Program-made: the position numbers and the translations under genes
Origin: Paraliobacillus sp044383835
Lineage (GTDB): Bacteria > Bacillota > Bacilli > Bacillales > Amphibacillaceae
Length of the DNA: 19,810 bases
Assembly (NCBI RefSeq): GCF_044383835.1
Contig: NZ_JBISEP010000035.1
Span: 1-19,810, forward strand
Direction of reading: 5' to 3'
Notes under the pieces: generated by a model
Told to the model about the DNA's origin: nothing
Seen by the model: only the letters and a program-made list of their open reading frames with translations
The model's database searches: none
Part shown: positions 15,140-19,810 of the stretch, in pieces
Numbering within the stretch: position 1 is the stretch's first letter
Layout: each line of letters opens with the position of its first letter

Positions 15140-15577
15140 CTACCTCCTTGGAAATAACTTATTTGATGGCGAACCCTTACCATGAATCCCCGCCTGGTGT
15201 TCATCAGGAAATTTAGCGGGATGTATATTCCACCATTCGTGAGGACCGTCAAAATTATTTTCTATAATATGATGGGCATCATATGGTTGACCTATATCCC
15301 TTGCTAATCTACCTTTTTTATCATAAATTTCCTCAGTATATCTTGGCCAAGTTTGTCCCGTGTTTTCTTCCCATTCTTTAATCAATTTATTTTTCACACT
15401 ATTGAATTTATTCCTGTGTTTTAAAGTTTCCATTGGTGTCATTTTTTCATATTTATTTTCTCTTAAAGTATCCTTTAATTTTTCTATTTGTGATTTATAA
15501 AGTTTCAATCCAGTTTTTGACTCAACATCTCTAATATAATCTTTAGCTAAATCGCAATCAATTTTTACCGTACCCTT
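15140..15577 (-). pseudogene. Beheaded HNH-type nuclease toxin tip (cassette H)
   Basis: In frame with AAG GGT ACG (the K-G-T toxin junction, 15577-15569) the tip runs VKIDCDLAKDYIRDVESKTG to TAA-side 15140. It contains TGQTWPRYTEEIYD, then YDAHHIIENNFDGPHEWWNI, HPAKF and HQAGIHGKGSPSNKLF. The A-H-H-I-I, N-x-W-W-N and G-I-H pattern is an HNH/Endo VII-type metal site. TTG 15508 is the first usable start and would give 122 residues that still hold the core, so a low-level active fragment cannot be excluded. The pre-toxin block is gone and IS110 sequence begins just upstream of the junction. Confidence 0.82.
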
Positions 15578-15695
15578 AGGAATATCTAAAAATGTACTTT
15601 ATGAAAGGTGGCAGTTTACTCAACCACCACCCATATTGATTAACTAGCTATTGTTTCAGGCATTTCAGGCATGATATAAGCCGTTTTATCATAGA
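15578..15695 (-). other. 3' end region of the IS110 element
   Basis: This continues the transposase reading in another frame (IIYDKTAYIMPEMPETIAS) to a TAA around 15643. It then gives a short non-coding stretch with CAATATGGGTGGTGGTTGAG on the minus strand. The boundary with the toxin junction CTAAGGGTACGG lies around 15578-15580. Confidence 0.5.
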
Positions 15696-16859
15696 TTATC
15701 TGACTAATCTTCTCATAATACAGAGAAGGGCTTGTGACTTTGACTTCCCTTCACTTAGCTTACGGTTATAGTAATCGTAAAATACAGGATTACTGGGAAT
15801 TTTACTCCCCTTACATACTTGAACTTGTTGGACAGCTAGGTTGTAAAAAACATCATATAGCTTTCGGTTGCCTTGTTTTGTTTTCTTCATCGTTTCCTTA
15901 CCGCCCGAACCCATCTTAGTAGGGGCTATGCCTGAATACCTTGCTAGTTTATCAGAATTGGTGAAACGATGAATATCTCCGATTTCTGCAATTAAAGCGG
16001 AGGCAGTCACCGTATCAATCCCTGGCATGGTTTCAAGCTGCATACCTAACTTCTGAATATTCACTTTTAATTCTCTATCTACCTTCTTGATTTCCCTTTT
16101 CTTAAAGCTAATATCTCGAACTATGCTTTGAATGATAAAGTCTCTTGATATTTGGTATTCTCGTTTTACTTCTCCATCTGCTTGAACAAGTGTTAATATT
16201 TGCTCTGCCTTTCTAGTGGAACAAGCATTGTTACTCGCTTCTAGAAGGAATGTTCGTAACCCCTCCATTGTTTCCCCCTCCAAATGGGATGGTGCAGGAT
16301 AGCTTTCCCAAAAAGCTAATGCCGTTTTGCCATCCACTTCTGAAAAGAAATCCTTGTAGCTTGGATAGTGGTAGTTTAATTGCATATGAAGTTGGTTTTT
16401 CAATGCTGTTTGTGCTTTCACTAAAGCGTTTCTTCTACCAACAAGTTGAGCGATTATCCAATGAATATCGGATGGCGTAGCGTCAGGTAAATACGGTAGT
16501 TTCCGGATTAAAACATCTGCCACACATTGAGCGTCCCAACTATCATTCTTTTCTGTCATGGCATAGCTGTTCCGTTCTGCATTGGATAAAGAGGAATTAA
16601 CAAATTTTACAATGTAGCCTTGTTCAATCAGATACAACGCTACATCTCGTCCGTAACCGCCCACATCTTCTAATCCAAATACAGGGGTCAAGCCTTCTGT
16701 AAGATACTTATTCACATATTCTAGTAAGATAGGAAAGGCAGTTGGTTTGTTTTGAATGGTCTTTTCTCCTAACTTCTCAAACCAACAATCCACTATCACC
16801 GCTGTATGTTGGAACTTGTGTAAATCTAATCCTATATAAATATGCTTGTCTCTTTTCAT
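15696..16859 (-). CDS. IS110-family transposase (DEDD), nearly complete
   Basis: The 387-residue protein has the RuvC-like DEDD domain with D12 (GLDLHK), E64 (FGLEDVGGYG), D106 and D109 (NDSWDAQ). A coiled middle leads to Transposase_20 (MPGIDTVTASALIAEIGDI, YSGIAP) with Ser318 in GSGGK. It makes 'bridge RNA'-guided recombination in this family. Two things are odd. It ends at RRLVR where the other IS110 continues with INIVYGMM-type sequence, and that tail is found one frame over (a small indel). Also, the ATG at 16859 directly abuts toxin coding DNA of cassette I, so the native ribosome site, promoter and guide-RNA region are missing. It is therefore probably silent here despite intact catalytic residues. 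Confidence 0.9.
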   Translation of the reverse strand: MKRDKHIYIGLDLHKFQHTAVIVDCWFEKLGEKTIQNKPTAFPILLEYVNKYLTEGLTPVFGLEDVGGYGRDVALYLIEQGYIVKFVNSSLSNAERNSYAMTEKNDSWDAQCVADVLIRKLPYLPDATPSDIHWIIAQLVGRRNALVKAQTALKNQLHMQLNYHYPSYKDFFSEVDGKTALAFWESYPAPSHLEGETMEGLRTFLLEASNNACSTRKAEQILTLVQADGEVKREYQISRDFIIQSIVRDISFKKREIKKVDRELKVNIQKLGMQLETMPGIDTVTASALIAEIGDIHRFTNSDKLARYSGIAPTKMGSGGKETMKKTKQGNRKLYDVFYNLAVQQVQVCKGSKIPSNPVFYDYYNRKLSEGKSKSQALLCIMRRLVR

Positions 16860-17271
16860 CAGAAAACTTCACCTTGATTTAAACAAACCTTGGTCTTGGG
16901 ATGATACTATTGCGGGTGGGGATAGCTTGTCTTCTGCTCAAAAAAGAAAGATAAAAGAAATGGCTATAGCAAAAGGACATATTCCTGAAATAAAGGTTAC
17001 AAAAGCAGATGGTATGAGGTATGGATTTGCCGACTTTTCAAGTGCAGGTGTTGTAGAAGAGACTGTTCAGCTACCAGATAGATTTTGGAAGCTATCGGAT
17101 AAAGAACAGTTTAAGTGGTTAGATGAACAAATAGGTGGTACAAGAAAAGGGATGACGTGGCATCATACGGAGGTTCCTGGTAAAATGGAGCTAGTCCCCT
17201 TTGGTATTCATAATATTACACCTCATAATGGTGGAAGGACTAAAGGTATGTGGACCGACGCTCCAAGATAA
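16860..17271 (+). pseudogene. Beheaded WHH nuclease toxin tip (cassette I)
   Basis: The tip is open from the IS110 boundary to TAA 17269-17271. A TTG at 16846 would start inside the transposase gene on the other strand and is not a natural start. The sequence has a helix-rich lead (LSSAQKRKIKEMAIAKGHIP), a YGFADFSSAGVVEETV strand pair, LSDKEQFKWLDEQIG and then TWHHTEVPGKMELVPFGIHN with HNGGRTKGMW. W-H-H, M-x-L-V-P and H-N...H-x-G-G are hallmarks of the WHH subfamily of HNH/Endo VII nucleases. The pre-toxin block and even the K-G-T junction are missing. It is intact as a tip but has no start or ribosome site. Confidence 0.87.
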
Positions 17272-17292
17272 TAATATTGAGGAGGTATAGAA

Positions 17293-17766
17293 ATGGAATT
17301 TAAGGATGGATCAATAATTTATCCCTTGCCGGACGATACTTTGCTTTCTGAAAAGGAAGGTAAGTGGAGAATAAATTTACCGGAAACGTATAAAGAATTT
17401 ATAAAAAAATATAATGGTGGTACTCCTATAAAGGATAGTTTTAAGTGTAATAGCCATGTTTATGCGATTGATAGGTTTTTATGTATTTTAAAAGTAACCG
17501 GGGAAAGAGATGATGAGTATTACGATATAGGAGTAGTTAGAACTCAACTAGACGAAAGAATTGTTTTTGATGAAAATTTAGTAGGTACTGAACTGCTACC
17601 AATAGCTGTTTTATTTGAAGGTGACTTTGTTTGCTTAGACTATCGTAACAATGTTGAAGAGCCTATTGTATGCGTTTGGAATCATGAAGAGTCTTCAAAT
17701 TTAAATCCTATAACATATGTTGTAAGTAATAGCTTTGAAGAATTTCAAAATATGTTAACAGAATAG
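17293..17766 (+). CDS. SMI1/KNR4 (SUKH-1) immunity protein of cassette I
   Basis: ATG 17293 has GAGGAGG at 17280-17286, 21 nt after the toxin stop. The 157-residue protein has the SUKH-1 pattern: WRINLPETYKEFIKKYNGGT near residue 28, a VYAIDRFLCIL strand, TELLPIAVLFEGDFVCLDYR (the typical 'lPIa...gd.iclDy' core) and a closing NSFEEFQNML helix. It is cytoplasmic. It should neutralise the WHH nuclease. The frame is intact. Confidence 0.9.
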   Translation: MEFKDGSIIYPLPDDTLLSEKEGKWRINLPETYKEFIKKYNGGTPIKDSFKCNSHVYAIDRFLCILKVTGERDDEYYDIGVVRTQLDERIVFDENLVGTELLPIAVLFEGDFVCLDYRNNVEEPIVCVWNHEESSNLNPITYVVSNSFEEFQNMLTE

Positions 17767-17834
17767 CTACTTTTTGGTAGGGTCTAACTCTTGATAGAAT
17801 GCCAGTAAGTTAGTCACACTTATTTAATTAACCT

Positions 17835-17880
17835 AAAGCACTTGATTGTCTACTATAGGCAACAAGTGCTTTTTGTTTTT
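17835..17880 (+). terminator. Terminator of cassette I
   Basis: AAAGCACTTG (17835-17844) pairs with CAAGTGCTTT (17863-17872) and runs into a long T tract. It is the fourth copy of this terminator family. Confidence 0.88.
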
Positions 17881-17920
17881 TTTGTGAGAAATTTTTGCAT
17901 TGAACAATTTAAAAAGATTG

Positions 17921-18142
17921 TATGAAATTCATAGCTCATGAAGGTAGTACCATCAAGGCATTCTGTTTTAGTACTTTGTTTGTGGAAATAATAAGATAAA
18001 TAGGCGAGATGACATTTCACAAGGTAGGAGGACTTGTGACAGGGCATAGGCAATAAAAAAATGAGATCGTACAAGCTCGTGTCGATAAGCAATAGGTAAA
18101 ATAAAAGGTGTAAGTATTTTTGGTGGCTAAATAAATTTTAGG
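17921..18142 (+). repeat. Inter-cassette spacer repeat (F)
   Basis: This is homologous to the cassette E spacer on the other strand: CTCATGAAGGTAGTACCATC, then AAGGCATTCTGTTTTAGTAC, GATAAATAGGCGAGATGACA and GTAGGAGGACTT. The small ORF is degenerate here (GTG start followed by a stop after five codons). No other gene is seen. Confidence 0.75.
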
Positions 18143-18172
18143 TTGTTTTTACATTAGAGACGGTCGTATAAT
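18143..18172 (+). promoter_or_regulatory. Sigma-A-like promoter of cassette F
   Basis: TTGTTT (18143-18148), an 18-nt spacer and a perfect TATAAT (18167-18172) are found. The layout is conserved in cassettes C and E. Confidence 0.78.
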
Positions 18173-18193
18173 ACTCGCTATTCGTTTAAAAAG

Positions 18194-18221
18194 TGTTACA
18201 TGAATTTTAATTTTTATAACG
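18194..18221. promoter_or_regulatory. 28-bp dyad before leader F (degenerate)
   Basis: TGTTAC (18194-18199) faces TATAACG (18215-18221) across an AATTTTAATTTTT core. It is followed directly by GGGAGGG. Confidence 0.5.
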
Positions 18222-18235
18222 GGAGGGTGAAAAAT

Positions 18236-18392
18236 TTGAACGTTGTTGGGTATATACAAGTCTCCACTCAAGGGCAGGCAAGAGATGGATATAGCTTGAA
18301 ATATTAAGAAAATGAAATTAAAGTATACTGTAAAGAACAAGACTAGAACTTGATACATATTTTTAGAAATGAAGGAATTAGTGGAATATTTG
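18236..18392 (+). pseudogene. Serine recombinase N-terminal remnant (leader F)
   Basis: From TTG 18236 it reads NVVGYIQVSTQGQARDGYSLKY, TAA, ENEIKVYCKEQD, TAG, NLIHIFRNEGISGIF. Both stops are the same codons as in leaders B and C. The toxin ATG (18369) lies inside it in another frame. A 2-nt AT insertion after GGAAT puts this ATG in frame with the pre-toxin block. Confidence 0.85.
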
Positions 18393-19196
18393 TTTGCTAG
18401 TGTTACGTCATTCGATATGTATAAAACAACGAAAAGCTTACAAGTCATAAAAAACACTGAATATAGTATGTATGGATTAGTTTCCGCTAATGGCTTTTCT
18501 GAGTATTTAACTGGAAAAGATATCTTAGGCAATGAGCTCACTACGAGTCAACGGCAAGCAAGCTTATCACTCGGTTTAGCAGGGATCCTTCCTACGGCGA
18601 TAGAACTGACACCTGCATCTAAGGGTGTTACCAAAGATATCACTAAAAAAGCACATGAACGCGTCGTTCGAAACACGCAATCGGCAAGATCCTTCGTCGA
18701 TCATTGGTTTAACGGACTTGTTTCACAAACGGATGTTGCGATGGCAGGAGGCCCACGCTTACCTATCAACGCGATGCGCGATACTCACGTACAACAAGAG
18801 ATACACACGAGCTTTGCGAAAGTTACTAAGGGTATAGATAAAACTGTTAAACCTAATGATGTAGTACCATATAGACCTAGTAATTCACTTTTAGAAAATC
18901 ATCATGGTGTTATGGATGTATGGGCTAAACACAATGTTCCAAACTATGTAAGTAGAGGTGGGAATACCCCAACAGTAGCACTAACAAAAGAACAACACGA
19001 TGCTACAAAAGCTGTTTATAGACAATGGTTATATGAAAAAACAGGTAAGAAGGTTGGGGGAAAAATTGATTGGCAATCTGTCTCGCCAAGAGAAATACAA
19101 GAACTGACAGAAAGAATGTTTGATGCTGCAAATGTTCCCAAATCTGCCAGACAAGAATATTATAATTCCTTTAATAAATATAATTTTAGGGAGTGA
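18369..19196 (+). CDS. Orphan toxin F: pre-toxin block + HNH-like nuclease tip
   Basis: ATG 18369 (MKELVEYLFASVTSF) is in frame with the block, but no ribosome site precedes it. Residues 1-155 are the pre-toxin block, nearly identical to B, with the junction KVTKGID. The tip of about 120 residues has NHHGVMDVWAKHNVPNY (His pair at 178-179), PTVALTKEQHDATKAVYRQW and a helical end (ELTERMFDAANVPKSARQEY). His pair, then H-x-x-T about 30 residues on, fits an HNH/Endo VII-like metal site, though I cannot name the subfamily. The frame is intact. The stop overlaps a GTG of the next frame. It is the most complete promoter-leader-toxin-immunity unit in the window. Confidence 0.85.
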   Translation: MKELVEYLFASVTSFDMYKTTKSLQVIKNTEYSMYGLVSANGFSEYLTGKDILGNELTTSQRQASLSLGLAGILPTAIELTPASKGVTKDITKKAHERVVRNTQSARSFVDHWFNGLVSQTDVAMAGGPRLPINAMRDTHVQQEIHTSFAKVTKGIDKTVKPNDVVPYRPSNSLLENHHGVMDVWAKHNVPNYVSRGGNTPTVALTKEQHDATKAVYRQWLYEKTGKKVGGKIDWQSVSPREIQELTERMFDAANVPKSARQEYYNSFNKYNFRE

Positions 19197-19201
19197 AGCT
19201 A

Positions 19202-19702
19202 ATGGAAAAGATAAAGCAGTTACTCACACAAATAAAAACTTTACCAAATTGTCGTATCTTTGAACCTACTGGGTTACCCATTATTGACGAAACAAAGCAT
19301 ATTTTACCTAATGATTTAAAAGAATTTTATAGTCTCTGTGGTGGCTTAGTTCTATTTGAAAATGAGGACTATCCAATCTATTTCGTGTCTCCTGATAAGT
19401 TTATATTAGCCAATCCAATAATTGTGGGAGAATTATGCGAAGAAGATATTTCATCTAATTGGTATATTATCTGTAATGATGGAACGGATGAATACTTAAC
19501 TATTGACCTCAATAAAGACAGGTTAGGGAAATGCTATGATAGTTTTTTTTACCGTCATGGACTTATAGGCGAGTCTCAAATAATAGCCACATCCTTTACT
19601 GATTTACTAGAGCGACTATTAAATAATAAAGGTCAGTATTGGTATTGGTTAAAGGATGATTTTATTTCTCTAGGTGATGCATATGATGAAATTGATAGCT
19701 AA
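19202..19702 (+). CDS. SMI1/KNR4-type immunity protein of cassette F
   Basis: ATG 19202 has AGGGAG (19188-19193) upstream and follows the toxin stop by 5 nt. A GTG at 19193 in the same frame overlaps the ribosome site and is less likely. The 166-residue protein has the SUKH pattern: HILPNDLKEFYSLCGGLVLF early, an FVSPDKFILANP strand region, NWYIICNDGTDEYLTIDLNK (the typical core strands) and FTDLLERLL. It is cytoplasmic and presumed to neutralise toxin F. The C-terminal WYWLKDDFISLGDAYDEID extends beyond the usual domain. The frame is intact. Confidence 0.88.
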   Translation: MEKIKQLLTQIKTLPNCRIFEPTGLPIIDETKHILPNDLKEFYSLCGGLVLFENEDYPIYFVSPDKFILANPIIVGELCEEDISSNWYIICNDGTDEYLTIDLNKDRLGKCYDSFFYRHGLIGESQIIATSFTDLLERLLNNKGQYWYWLKDDFISLGDAYDEIDS

Positions 19703-19810
19703 GTTATAGTATTAGAAAAAATTGACCTTGGTTTGAACTGACCTAGCCATATGAGACACATATAAAACACCATTATCGCTAATTTTAATGTAACACTTTT
19801 CTACTGTTTT
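19703..19810. other. Right edge, no gene seen
   Basis: An AT-rich stretch with no feature I can support. It does not show the cassette terminator before the window ends. Confidence 0.4.

Noticed and set aside
1..19810. CRISPR array or tandem-repeat array
   Set aside because: The repeats are long dispersed cassette units and single hairpins. There is no run of short repeats with regular spacers.

Overview
The window is an AT-rich Firmicute accessory region, most likely Bacillaceae (Bacillus cereus group or a relative; the genus cannot be fixed from sequence alone). Evidence for this is the strong GGAGG-type ribosome sites, the sigma-A-like promoters, IS110/IS3 elements of Bacillus type, and toxins carrying a pre-toxin 'TG' domain like that of LXG polymorphic toxins. 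I see no rRNA, tRNA, CRISPR array or housekeeping gene. Almost all coding capacity is polymorphic-toxin tips, their immunity genes, recombinase pieces and insertion sequences. It reads as a warehouse of orphan toxin/immunity cassettes. No LXG or other trafficking domain is encoded in the window. Layout, left to right: (A, +) end of a toxin with an unrecognised tip plus a 95-aa partner, 1-791; (B, +) HNH/Endo VII-type toxin plus a Syd/SUKH-2 immunity protein, 1351-2828; a nearly intact serine recombinase, 3263-4051, followed by a decayed IS110 element, 4208-5444; (G, +) a beheaded LHH nuclease tip plus SMI1/KNR4 immunity, 5498-6392; (C, -) a frameshifted AHH nuclease toxin plus Imm11-like immunity, 6921-8267; (D, -) a type-50 toxin plus an unknown partner, 8762-10010; an XRE regulator, 10284-10484; an IS110 C-terminal remnant, 10578-11114; a dead IS3 element, 11322-12687; (E, -) an RNase A-like CdiA-CT toxin plus CdiI-type immunity, 12750-13933; (H, -) a beheaded HNH tip plus SMI1/KNR4, 14697-15577; an IS110 transposase, 15696-16859; (I, +) a beheaded WHH nuclease tip plus SMI1/KNR4, 16860-17766; (F, +) another HNH-like toxin plus SMI1/KNR4, 18369-19702. 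Five complete cassettes (B, C, D, E, F) share one architecture. It starts with an inter-cassette spacer holding hairpins. A TTG-N18-TATAAT promoter follows (lost in B, not clear in D). Then comes a 28-bp CGTTAC/GTAACG dyad next to a GGGAGGG ribosome site (arm lost in B, not analysed in D). About 50 codons of a serine-recombinase N-terminus follow, carrying stop codons, and these are abruptly joined at 'GISG' to about 447 bp of near-identical pre-toxin coding DNA. The variable toxin tip begins right after the motif ACTAAGGGTA, with the immunity gene immediately behind and usually a terminator. The conserved pre-toxin block and the variable tip match the layout expected of donor modules that recombine into a full-length toxin elsewhere, replacing its tip and immunity gene together. 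That use is inferred. What is seen is nine tip/immunity pairs, six copies of the pre-toxin block in two orientations, nine open immunity-type genes, and widespread damage to the toxin side.
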